Assembly: GCF_000212735.1 (NCBI RefSeq)
Contig: NC_015510.1
Span: 4,651,001 to 4,715,000 of the forward strand
Source: Haliscomenobacter hydrossis DSM 1100
GTDB taxonomy: Bacteria; Bacteroidota; Bacteroidia; Chitinophagales; Saprospiraceae
Reading direction: 5' to 3'
DNA length: 64,000 bases
The position numbers and the translations under genes are program-made. Within the stretch, counting starts at the first letter, position 1. Each line of letters begins with the position of its first letter. The notes under the pieces were generated by a model, which had not been told where the DNA came from, did no database searches, and saw only the letters and a list, made by a program, of their open reading frames with translations. Of the stretch, positions 34,921-42,987 are shown piece by piece.

Positions 34921-36960
34921 ATGAACATCCACCACCACTTTCCAAACCTCCAACTCACCCAAGACCAACAAACCACCCTTGGCCAAGTAGAAGCATTTTT
35001 GGAAGGTGGTGACCAAATATTTCTCCTCAAAGGGTATGCAGGCACAGGTAAAACCACTTTATTACATGGCATCTGTCGCTATTTAGCAGCAAAACAATCT
35101 GATTTTAGGTTGATGGCTCCTACTGGTCGAGCTGCGATGATTTTGGCGCGCAAAACTGCGATAAAGTCTTGCACCATCCATCGGGGCATCTACAATATGG
35201 ATCAATTGGAAGAGAAAGAAGAAGGTACCTCCTTCAAGTTTTTTTATGCGCTCAAAACCAATGAAGATAGTTCTCGCTGTGTTTATCTCGTAGATGAAGC
35301 ATCAATGGTTTCTGATGTTTACAGCGATGATGAGTTTTTTACTTTTGGCTCTGGTTTGCTGTTAAAAGACCTTATAACCTATACCCTTCAAGGAGAAAAC
35401 CACCATAAGATCATATTTGTAGGGGACGACGCACAATTACCCCCCGTAAATATGCCATTCTCTCCAGCCCTTGAGACACACTATTTACAGAATCAATACG
35501 GCTTGCAAGTACAAACTGCGCAGCTTACTCAAGTTGTAAGACAGGCACACCAAAGTGGCATTCTGACCACTGCCACTTATTTGCGCCAAGCTATCGCAGC
35601 CAATAAATTTAATGCTTTTTCCATCCATACTCAGTATAATGACGTACACACTATTCAACCTGAGCAAGTTGTAGAGGAGTATGTCTCAATGGTGAAGCAA
35701 CAAGGAATTCAAAACACCATTATTATCACCCACTCTAATCGCCAAGCATTAGAATACAATCAACTCATCCGGCAACGCCGCTATGGAGAAAATGGAAGTC
35801 AACTTCAGAAAGAGGACATTTTGCTGATTACCCGGAATAACTATAATGGTTCGCTTGAACTGTTTAATGGGATGTTTGCCAGAGTTCTTGAAGTTGGTGG
35901 AATAGAGTATACGGCGTCTCCTCGTTTCAAAATAGAAGGTGGTACCACTATTCAACGTGAACTTGTTTTTCGATCCTTAAGAGTAGAAATTACCGCTATC
36001 GACGGCAGCATCCATCAACTCAAAACTACAGTACTTGATCCTTTTTTAACTGCTAGTGAAGGTAAATTACACCCTTATGATCAACGTGCTTTATACATTG
36101 ACTTTAAGATGCGAGCCATTGCTAAGGGATTGCATCCTAAAAGTGAAGCCTTTCGTGAAGCGTTAAAAAAAGATGTCTATTTCAATGCCTTACAAGCCAA
36201 ATACGGCTATGCCATTACTTGCCACAAATCTCAAGGTGGCGAATGGACTGGAGTGTTAGTCGATTTTAAAGTTTTCATTGGCAAATTGAGTTCAAGTTTT
36301 TTCCGTTGGTCTTACACCGCGATTACTCGCAGTAGCAAAGCATTATTATGTATTGATGCTCCAAACTATAATGCGCTTAGTGAGTTTGTAGTCCACGACA
36401 TCACTAAGCTCGGCAAAGTTCTACCAGAGAGTTACTATGTTCCGGATGGGTTAAATTTTTTGGAATATCGTAAGTCCCGACTGCAACAAATCTGCCAGCG
36501 GCAGGAGTTAACAATGCTGATTGTAGAGCATAGTTACCAATTGGAAGTAGGGTTCCAGCAAGGGAATGAATCCGGTAAAGTACAGCTTTGGTACACTAAA
36601 ACAGGGTTTTCGAGCGTGACTTGGGTAACCTTTTCAAGCCCTGAATTCAAAAATTTGATCGATGAACTTTTAATTGAATCTCTTTTACCAGAAAGCATTC
36701 CTTTTGTACCAAAATTTGATTTTCAAAAAGACTTACACCTTTATTTTCTGGAAATTCTATCCGAATGTAACCTTCCGTTAACCAATGTCGTACAAAGAGA
36801 ATGGAGTGATTTATACTGCATCCGCACAGATGCAGATTGTGCTGCTGTAGAGTTCTTTTTTAACGGTAATCACATGTACACATTTGCTATACCTAAATCG
36901 ACGGCAGGGGCAGACGATGTAAAACTCCAGGAAGTGATAAACAAGCTACGTGGATTGTAA
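34921..36960 (+). CDS. SF1 helicase, RecD/Pif1-like
   Basis: 679 residues. Superfamily-1B motifs are all present: Walker A LLKGYAGTGKTTLL (38-46 core), Ia RLMAPTGRAA, II YLVDEASMV (124-130), III FVGDDAQLPP (168-175), IV-like TQVVRQ and V AITCHKSQGGEW. Motif VI is RWSYTAITRS. The long insertion between motifs IV and V and about 180 extra C-terminal residues are not recognised. ATP-driven 5'-3' DNA (or RNA-DNA) translocation is expected. It follows the receiver protein by 66 bp in the same direction and precedes a TPR/OB-like gene by 20 bp. It may be part of the same defence operon or a linked second module. Confidence 0.87.
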   Translation: MNIHHHFPNLQLTQDQQTTLGQVEAFLEGGDQIFLLKGYAGTGKTTLLHGICRYLAAKQSDFRLMAPTGRAAMILARKTAIKSCTIHRGIYNMDQLEEKEEGTSFKFFYALKTNEDSSRCVYLVDEASMVSDVYSDDEFFTFGSGLLLKDLITYTLQGENHHKIIFVGDDAQLPPVNMPFSPALETHYLQNQYGLQVQTAQLTQVVRQAHQSGILTTATYLRQAIAANKFNAFSIHTQYNDVHTIQPEQVVEEYVSMVKQQGIQNTIIITHSNRQALEYNQLIRQRRYGENGSQLQKEDILLITRNNYNGSLELFNGMFARVLEVGGIEYTASPRFKIEGGTTIQRELVFRSLRVEITAIDGSIHQLKTTVLDPFLTASEGKLHPYDQRALYIDFKMRAIAKGLHPKSEAFREALKKDVYFNALQAKYGYAITCHKSQGGEWTGVLVDFKVFIGKLSSSFFRWSYTAITRSSKALLCIDAPNYNALSEFVVHDITKLGKVLPESYYVPDGLNFLEYRKSRLQQICQRQELTMLIVEHSYQLEVGFQQGNESGKVQLWYTKTGFSSVTWVTFSSPEFKNLIDELLIESLLPESIPFVPKFDFQKDLHLYFLEILSECNLPLTNVVQREWSDLYCIRTDADCAAVEFFFNGNHMYTFAIPKSTAGADDVKLQEVINKLRGL

Positions 36961-36980
36961 AACCTCTAAAAACTGGGCTT

Positions 36981-38537
36981 ATGTCATTTATTCAAGTGAA
37001 AGAATTACGGCAAGCAGGTAAATTGGATGAGGCCTACCAGGTTGCATTACAATACTTGGCAGAAAAAACCCCAACTAGGGTAATAAACAATCCAGCTTTT
37101 GCAAAATTATTTCAGAATCCCCCAGATTTGATTTGGGCAAAACGGGCACTTGCATGGGTACTTTACGAGTATCTTAAGCAAAGTGAGATCCAGGAAAATT
37201 ATGAAGCTTATTTTAGATACCTGACAGAACTGGTTCAACTTGAGTTGCCTAGCTCTGAGGTAATGGTTTTTGATGCTATGGCTTGGCAGATTGGTAAACT
37301 TGTTTTTGAGCTTCAAAAACAAGAAAAAATTGAGTATCAGAAGATAGATCTACTATTTGAAGTCATCCAAAAATTTCATTTTACCAAGCCTTCTCCCGCT
37401 TATTCTTTTTTGTACAAAGCGTTCCACAAGGGGCATCAAGGCTGGTCTAATTACTTGGAATTTGCGAATTGGTGGAATTTCGAGTACTTCGAGGCAGCAG
37501 ACTATCTAGAGGAAGAACTACCCAAGAATGGTAAAAAAGTTATGGCTTTGGTAGAGCAGGCTTATATCGCTTACTCCAAGAAATTACTGGAAAAAGCCGT
37601 AGGAAGTTTAGATAGAGATAAGATAGCTGCGTTTTTACCTATGCTGGATACGCTTATTGAGAAGTATCCTCGATATCGATACCTTCCCTATTTCAAGGCT
37701 AAATTGCTATTGGCAATAGGTGATCCAGAGGATGCATTTAGTGCATTTTTACCTTTTGCAAAAGCGAAGAAAAGTGAGTTCTGGGTATGGGATGTGATGG
37801 CGGAGATGTTCACAAACAAGCCTGACAAACAAATAGCTTGTTATTGTAAAGCTATTTCCTGTGGCACTTCGGAAGAGTATCTTATTAAAGTTAGAACCAA
37901 ACTAGCGGCATTGCTCATTGAAACTGAGAAATATAGTGAGGCAAAAACGGAAATAAACTTTGTGCTGAATATCGATGAACAACAAGGTTGGAAAGTATCT
38001 CGTCAAGTTTCACAGTGGCTTAATTCACCCTGGTACAAAGAAGCTGATGTTCAAAAAGATAATCTAATTTTATACCGAATGCATGCCCCATTGGCAGAAC
38101 AGCTCCTTTTTGCCAACTTACCCGAAGAGATTGCCGTCGTTGAATTTGTGAATCGGGATAAAAAAATGCTCAATTTTATCATAAACTTGAAGCGATATGG
38201 TTTCCTTAAATATGACGGTTTTTTAAAGGAAGTTAATATTGGCGATGTTATTGCCGTTAGATTAGATAGTGGGTCATCCGATGGCTATTATACTGCTTTA
38301 ACGCTGCAACAAACCGATAAAAAGCCAGATAACAGTGTGCTAAAAAACTTTCAAGGGCTGCTTGATATCAGAAATGATAATCCATTCGGGTTTGTGGAAA
38401 ATATCATGGTAGATTCTAAGTTACTTCAAGAATATCGACTGAATAATGGTGATTTTATCAAGGGAACAGCCATTGCTTCTTTTAACAAAAAGAAACAAGA
38501 ATGGGGGTGGAAAGCAACCCATTTGGAGCGTTTATAA
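36981..38537 (+). CDS. Helical-repeat (TPR-like) protein with C-terminal OB-like region
   Basis: 518 residues. The first 350 residues are helical-repeat in character (VKELRQAGKLDEAYQVALQYLAEKTP, RYLPYFKAKLLLAIGDPEDAFSAFLPFAKA, IETEKYSEAKTEINFVLNID), as in tetratricopeptide arrays. From about residue 390 the composition changes to beta-strands: VVEFVNRDKKMLNFIINLKRYGFLKYDGFLKEVNIGDVIAVRL and GFVENIMVDSKLLQEYRLNNGDFIKGTAIASFNKKKQEWGWKA. These look like two cold-shock/OB-fold modules that would bind nucleic acid. It is coupled to the helicase (20-bp gap), suggesting a helicase accessory factor. No catalytic motif seen. Convergent with the LacI-type gene, only 2 bp away. Confidence 0.65.
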   Translation: MSFIQVKELRQAGKLDEAYQVALQYLAEKTPTRVINNPAFAKLFQNPPDLIWAKRALAWVLYEYLKQSEIQENYEAYFRYLTELVQLELPSSEVMVFDAMAWQIGKLVFELQKQEKIEYQKIDLLFEVIQKFHFTKPSPAYSFLYKAFHKGHQGWSNYLEFANWWNFEYFEAADYLEEELPKNGKKVMALVEQAYIAYSKKLLEKAVGSLDRDKIAAFLPMLDTLIEKYPRYRYLPYFKAKLLLAIGDPEDAFSAFLPFAKAKKSEFWVWDVMAEMFTNKPDKQIACYCKAISCGTSEEYLIKVRTKLAALLIETEKYSEAKTEINFVLNIDEQQGWKVSRQVSQWLNSPWYKEADVQKDNLILYRMHAPLAEQLLFANLPEEIAVVEFVNRDKKMLNFIINLKRYGFLKYDGFLKEVNIGDVIAVRLDSGSSDGYYTALTLQQTDKKPDNSVLKNFQGLLDIRNDNPFGFVENIMVDSKLLQEYRLNNGDFIKGTAIASFNKKKQEWGWKATHLERL

Positions 38538-38539
38538 CC

Positions 38540-39694
38540 TCACCCCTTTCGCATCGACGATTTCCGCACAATCAAGCGTGTAGCCAGCATCCGCTTCTCC
38601 ACCGTCGGCTGCTCCATCTGCTCCAACAACAGCCGCGCCGATTCCTCACCAATTTTCCACACGGGTTGTTCCACCGTGGTCAACGAAGGCTCAATGATGG
38701 CCGAAATGGGGTCATTGCTGAACCCCACTATGCCCAAATCCTGGGGAATGTTGATGCCCCGTTCCTTGGCGATTAGCATAATTTCAATGGCGCAAGGGTC
38801 ATTCACCGCAAAAATGGCATCCGGTGGCTGGGGCAGATCCAGCAATTGCCGAGTGCAAATTCGGGCGTGTTCCTCGGTCAAATCGTGGTACACGATCAAA
38901 TCCTGATCCAGCGGCAACTGATGTTTTTGCAAGGCATCAACATAGCCCTGCAAACGCAGCCGACTGACCTGCAAGGTGACCGGACCAGCCAGGTGCGCAA
39001 TGCGCCGATAGCCCTGTTCAATCAGGTGTTCCACGGCCTGGAATGCCCCTGAATAGTCGTCAATGATCACTTGCGGCGTATCCAGTTCGGGGCAAACGCG
39101 GTTGAAAAACACCAGGGGTATTTCCTTCTGCATGACCGTCCGGAAGTGATCAAAATTATCGGTTTTGGCGGTGATGGACACCAAAAGTCCATCCACGCGG
39201 CTCCGCAAAAGTGCTTTTACATTGGCCACTTCGGTTTCGTACGACTCATCCGACTGGCAAATCATGACATTGTACCCCGCCTTCGAAAGCACCTCTTGTG
39301 CCCCCATAATGAAGGTGGGAAAAAAGTAATGCCGAAACTCGGGCACCAGGATACCCACAATGTTGGTCTGGCGTTTCAAGAGGGCATTGGCCAAGGGATT
39401 GGGCTGATAATCAAGTTCTTGTGCCAAATCCAGAATCATCTTGCGCGTTCCTTCATGGATGTCGGCATGCCCACGCAGCGCCCGTGAAACCGTTGACTTG
39501 GAAATGCCCAACTGCTGGGCAAGATCCATGATGGTGACCTCGTGAGGGCGACGGTTTTCCTGGGGTACTGCCGTTTCGTTGATGGTAAAATGAAAATCAC
39601 AGGACTTGCAGTAGTAACGCTGCTTTCCCCTCATAATCCCGGATTTTTGGATGAACTCAATCTGATTGCACTTTTTACATTTGATCATTCCCAT
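38540..39694 (-). CDS. LacI-family regulator with fused N-terminal zinc ribbon
   Basis: 384 residues, about 45 more than usual. Residues 1-40 form a four-cysteine zinc ribbon (CKKC at 6-9, then YYCKSC at 27-32, with GKQRYYCKSCDFHF), similar to the N-terminal fingers of IS1/InsA-type transposase proteins. Then comes the LacI HTH (VTIMDLAQQLGISKSTVSRALRG at 53-75) and hinge (YQPNPLANAL). The periplasmic-binding-like core has NIVGILVPEFRHYFFP, GLLVSITAK, AGPVTLQVSRLRLQGY and GIVGFSNDPISAIIEPSLTTVEQP. Divergent from susC, it probably senses a sugar released by the adjacent polysaccharide locus and represses or activates it. Confidence 0.9.
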   Translation of the reverse strand: MGMIKCKKCNQIEFIQKSGIMRGKQRYYCKSCDFHFTINETAVPQENRRPHEVTIMDLAQQLGISKSTVSRALRGHADIHEGTRKMILDLAQELDYQPNPLANALLKRQTNIVGILVPEFRHYFFPTFIMGAQEVLSKAGYNVMICQSDESYETEVANVKALLRSRVDGLLVSITAKTDNFDHFRTVMQKEIPLVFFNRVCPELDTPQVIIDDYSGAFQAVEHLIEQGYRRIAHLAGPVTLQVSRLRLQGYVDALQKHQLPLDQDLIVYHDLTEEHARICTRQLLDLPQPPDAIFAVNDPCAIEIMLIAKERGINIPQDLGIVGFSNDPISAIIEPSLTTVEQPVWKIGEESARLLLEQMEQPTVEKRMLATRLIVRKSSMRKG

Positions 39695-39778
39695 GGACTA
39701 CGAATTGATAAAAAAAGAGAAAGTACAGAATATCACCAAAATTTTTCCGGCAAATCTTCTGCTCGCTAATAATTATTA

Positions 39779-39886
39779 CTATCGCTACCCGTTTCGAGAA
39801 GCTTCCCGATAGTTTTTGTGCAACACTGCTTGCTGGAAGCCATTAATTATTTTGAAACTGAGCTTAATTTCGATCAATAAATCTGC
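39779..39886 (+). promoter_or_regulatory. Bipartite cis-element, copy 2 (susC promoter region)
   Basis: Block A 39779-39812 and block B 39842-39886, separated by 29 nt, match the copy at 28563-28456 upstream of the FAD oxidoreductase (32/34 and 38/45) with the same spacing and same orientation to the gene. Block A is partly symmetric (CTATCG at one end, CGATAG at the other). It lies between the divergent LacI-type and susC genes, so it is a candidate operator. Confidence 0.8.
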
Positions 39887-39919
39887 AAATCGATCTTTTT
39901 TAAACTAAATGATCGATTT
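39887..39919. promoter_or_regulatory. Inverted repeat in susC upstream region
   Basis: AAATCGATC (39887-39895) and GATCGATTT (39911-39919) are perfect inverted copies 15 nt apart, 38 bp before the susC start. It could be a regulator site or leader hairpin. Not present in the 28 kb copy of the cis-element. Confidence 0.5.
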
Positions 39920-39957
39920 TGAAAATCACTCATTTTGGACTTTAACCGTATACATCT

Positions 39958-42900
39958 ATGTCAGGCAAATTACAAATATGGCTTGTGTTTTTTGGTCTGC
40001 TGACCACCGCGCAAGCCCAGAACCTCTCCCTGCGGGGAAAAATATCCGATTCCAGCGGAGAAGCACTACCCGGCGCCAGTATCGCGGTAAAGGGCACAAC
40101 CAGTGGAGCTGTCTCTGAACTGGATGGCACCTACCAACTGGAGGGCGTTTCGGCGCAAGCCACGCTGGTTATTTCCTACACCGGGTACCTTAGTCAGGAG
40201 ATTGCGGTCAACAACCGCACCCTCATTGACGTAGTACTCAGCCTGGATGTGGAAGCACTCAATGAAGTGGTCGTGGTGGGTTATGGTACCCAGCGCAAAG
40301 CGGGTACTACGGGTTCCATTGCTTCGGTGAAAGCAGCCGACCTCGTCCAAACCCCTGTGGCCAACCTTGCCCAGGGGCTGCAAGCCCGGGTGTCGGGGAT
40401 TCAAATCAACCAAAACTCAGGATCGCCAGGGGGTAACGTCAGTGTGCGCATTCGGGGTACCAACTCCATCAATGGCACTTCGGAGCCATTGTACGTAGTG
40501 GATGGCATCCAGATTTCCAATGGAGGGGGCATCAATGATGTCAGCCCACTTTCAACCATTAACCCCAACGACATTGAGAGCATCGAAGTGCTCAAGGATG
40601 CCTCGGCCTCGGCCATTTATGGGGCCCGGGCAGCCAACGGGGTGGTCTTGATCACGACCAAACGGGGTAAATCCGGCGTGACCAGAGTCACTTTTGACAG
40701 CTACTACGGCACCCAAAAAGTGACCAAAACCATCCCTACCCTCAATGCGGCGCAGTTTGCCCAATTGGAAAATGAGGTGTTTAAAAATACCTACTACAAA
40801 GACCCGGCTTCTTTGGGTCAGGGGGTCAATTGGCAGGACATTATCTTCCGGGAAGCCCCGATCCAAAACCACCAATTGTCCGTCAACGGGGGCAACGAAA
40901 AGACCCAACTGGCCATGTCGCTCAATTATTTCAACCAGGACGGGGTCATCATCAGTTCCAATTTCAAACGGTATTCGTACCGTCTGAACCTCGACCACAA
41001 AATCAGCAAAAACGTCAAAGTGGGTACGAGTATGTTGGGTAGTTACTCGATCAACTCCGGAGTACAAACCGGCTCAACCAGTCAGGGCGACGGTGATGTG
41101 GTAGTCGGAAGTATTTTGGGTGCAGCCATTGGTGCACCACCCAACTTAAAACCTTACCGCGCTGACGGCACCATTTTCCCTTTCGGCGAACAAGAGGATG
41201 GTCGTTACCGCGAGGTAGCCAACCCCTTGGGTATTGCCTCGGTGTTGATCCAAACCGCCTTAAAAAGAACCTTGACCAATATTTACGGTGAAGTGAACAT
41301 CTTGAAGGGCCTTACCTATCGGGCTTCCTTTAACATCGATTTGCAGAGCAACACCGCCGATCGGTATTCTCCCCGCTCGATCGTTAGCATTCGGGATTTG
41401 AATGACAACTCCGGTTCGGGCTCAAAATCAAATTCGAATTTCACCGGCTTACTGCACGAGAGTATTTTGACTTATAGCCAAACCCTGGCTGAGGTACACA
41501 GCTTGAAGTTTACGGGGGTATTTGCTACTCAATCAGATTTGTCCAACGCCAACTCGATTAGTGCGTCGGGATTTCCCAATGATGCCACCCGCAACGAGGC
41601 CCTGCAATTGGCCCTCAACCGCACGGTGAGTAGCAGTCGCAGCAAACAACGCCTGGATTCATACATGGGCCGGATCAACTACGGCTTCAACGACAAGTAC
41701 TTCATCGATTTGACCGCCCGCGTCGACGGTTCCAGCCGTTTTGGGGCCGAAAACAAATATGGCTTTTTTCCGGCTGTTTCTGCCGCCTGGAGGATCATTC
41801 AAGAGCCTTTCCTGGACAATGCAAAATGGCTTTCTGACCTCAAAATCCGCGCCAGCTACGGTTTGACCGGGAATGCCGGGGGTATTTCGCCTTACCAATC
41901 GCTTAGTACAGTGGCTTCGGTGGGTAGCGATTACGTCTTCAACAATGCCTATATAACGGGGATCAACCCTACCGGGATTGCCAACCCGGCACTGCGCTGG
42001 GAAAAATCGACCCAAACCAACATTGGTCTGGACCTCGGTTTGTGGGACAATCGCCTGAGCCTGGTGGTAGATGTGTACAATAAAAAAACCGACGACCTGC
42101 TGTACATCAAAACCCTGCCCCTCAGTTCCGGTTATGGCAGCATCACGGGCAACTATGCCTCTCTGGAAAACCGGGGAATTGAATTCGCGGCCAATGCCCG
42201 TATTCTGCAAGGAAAGATCAAGTGGAATGTAGCCGCTAATGTAACCATGAACCGCAACAAGGTCTTGGATCTGGATGGAGGTACAACTGCCGAACGTTTC
42301 ATCACCAGTTATACGGTGCTGAAAGTGGGTCAACCCTTGGGTTTGATCAAATCTTTTGTTTTTGATGGCATCAATCAATCTGGTGAGACCATTCTGCCCG
42401 GTTATGATGGCCGTTTGGGTGGGCACAAAATCAAAGACCTGAATGGAGATGGCACCATTAGTTCCCTGGATCAAATTATTACCGGCGATCCCAATCCAGA
42501 CCTCATTTTTGGTTTTTCTACCAATGTTTCTTTCAAAGGGTTTGATGTGAGCACCTTCTGGTCGGGAACCCAGGGCAACGACATTTACAACCTGAGCCGT
42601 TTGTCTTTTGAAAACCCACTGGGGCAACGCAACCTGTTTAAGGTCGTAGAAAACCGCTGGACTCCAACCAACCCCAGCAATCAATACGTGAGCCCGGCAC
42701 AAGGTGGCCGCTTACCCGTGAGTGATTATTATGTGGAGGATGGTTCTTACATCCGCTGCAAAAACATCACCCTGGGTTACACCGTAACCAGCATCAAAGG
42801 CATCCAAAACCTGCGGGTATACGTGAGTGGCAACAACCTGATCACCATTACCGACTACACTGGTTTTGACCCCGAAGTCAATACTTTTGCGGGGTCCAAC

Positions 42901-42975
42901 ACGGTAATCGGGATCGACAACCTGGTGTATCCACAAGCGCGCTCAATCCTGGGTGGAATTCAAGTCACTTTTTAA
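39958..42975 (+). CDS. SusC/RagA-family TonB-linked outer-membrane protein
   Basis: 1005 residues with signal peptide (MSGKLQIWLVFFGLLTTAQAQ). A carboxypeptidase-like regulatory domain follows (LRGKISDSSGEALPGASIAVKGT...), then EVVVVGYGTQRKAGTTGSIASV as TonB box region and plug (VSGIQINQNSGSPGGNVSVRIRG, PLYVVDGIQI, IESIEVLKDASASAIYGARAANG). The rest is a 22-strand barrel of about 800 residues, with the SusC-type ending (SYIRCKNITLGYTV, LRVYVSGNNLITITDYTGFDPE) and a terminal phenylalanine. It imports oligosaccharides across the outer membrane with TonB energy, together with the SusD partner directly downstream. Confidence 0.96.
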   Translation: MSGKLQIWLVFFGLLTTAQAQNLSLRGKISDSSGEALPGASIAVKGTTSGAVSELDGTYQLEGVSAQATLVISYTGYLSQEIAVNNRTLIDVVLSLDVEALNEVVVVGYGTQRKAGTTGSIASVKAADLVQTPVANLAQGLQARVSGIQINQNSGSPGGNVSVRIRGTNSINGTSEPLYVVDGIQISNGGGINDVSPLSTINPNDIESIEVLKDASASAIYGARAANGVVLITTKRGKSGVTRVTFDSYYGTQKVTKTIPTLNAAQFAQLENEVFKNTYYKDPASLGQGVNWQDIIFREAPIQNHQLSVNGGNEKTQLAMSLNYFNQDGVIISSNFKRYSYRLNLDHKISKNVKVGTSMLGSYSINSGVQTGSTSQGDGDVVVGSILGAAIGAPPNLKPYRADGTIFPFGEQEDGRYREVANPLGIASVLIQTALKRTLTNIYGEVNILKGLTYRASFNIDLQSNTADRYSPRSIVSIRDLNDNSGSGSKSNSNFTGLLHESILTYSQTLAEVHSLKFTGVFATQSDLSNANSISASGFPNDATRNEALQLALNRTVSSSRSKQRLDSYMGRINYGFNDKYFIDLTARVDGSSRFGAENKYGFFPAVSAAWRIIQEPFLDNAKWLSDLKIRASYGLTGNAGGISPYQSLSTVASVGSDYVFNNAYITGINPTGIANPALRWEKSTQTNIGLDLGLWDNRLSLVVDVYNKKTDDLLYIKTLPLSSGYGSITGNYASLENRGIEFAANARILQGKIKWNVAANVTMNRNKVLDLDGGTTAERFITSYTVLKVGQPLGLIKSFVFDGINQSGETILPGYDGRLGGHKIKDLNGDGTISSLDQIITGDPNPDLIFGFSTNVSFKGFDVSTFWSGTQGNDIYNLSRLSFENPLGQRNLFKVVENRWTPTNPSNQYVSPAQGGRLPVSDYYVEDGSYIRCKNITLGYTVTSIKGIQNLRVYVSGNNLITITDYTGFDPEVNTFAGSNTVIGIDNLVYPQARSILGGIQVTF

Positions 42976-42987
42976 GTCAAACTTTCA

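Noticed and set aside
28530-39812. The 34-nt inverted copies as terminal repeats of an 11-kb mobile element
   Set aside because: A second 45-nt block with constant 29-nt spacing also matches, the orientation is toward the neighbouring genes, and no transposase is present; a shared regulatory element explains the data better.
41659-42702. Long antisense frame within susC
   Set aside because: Pure shadow of a strongly coding gene on the other strand; no family features.
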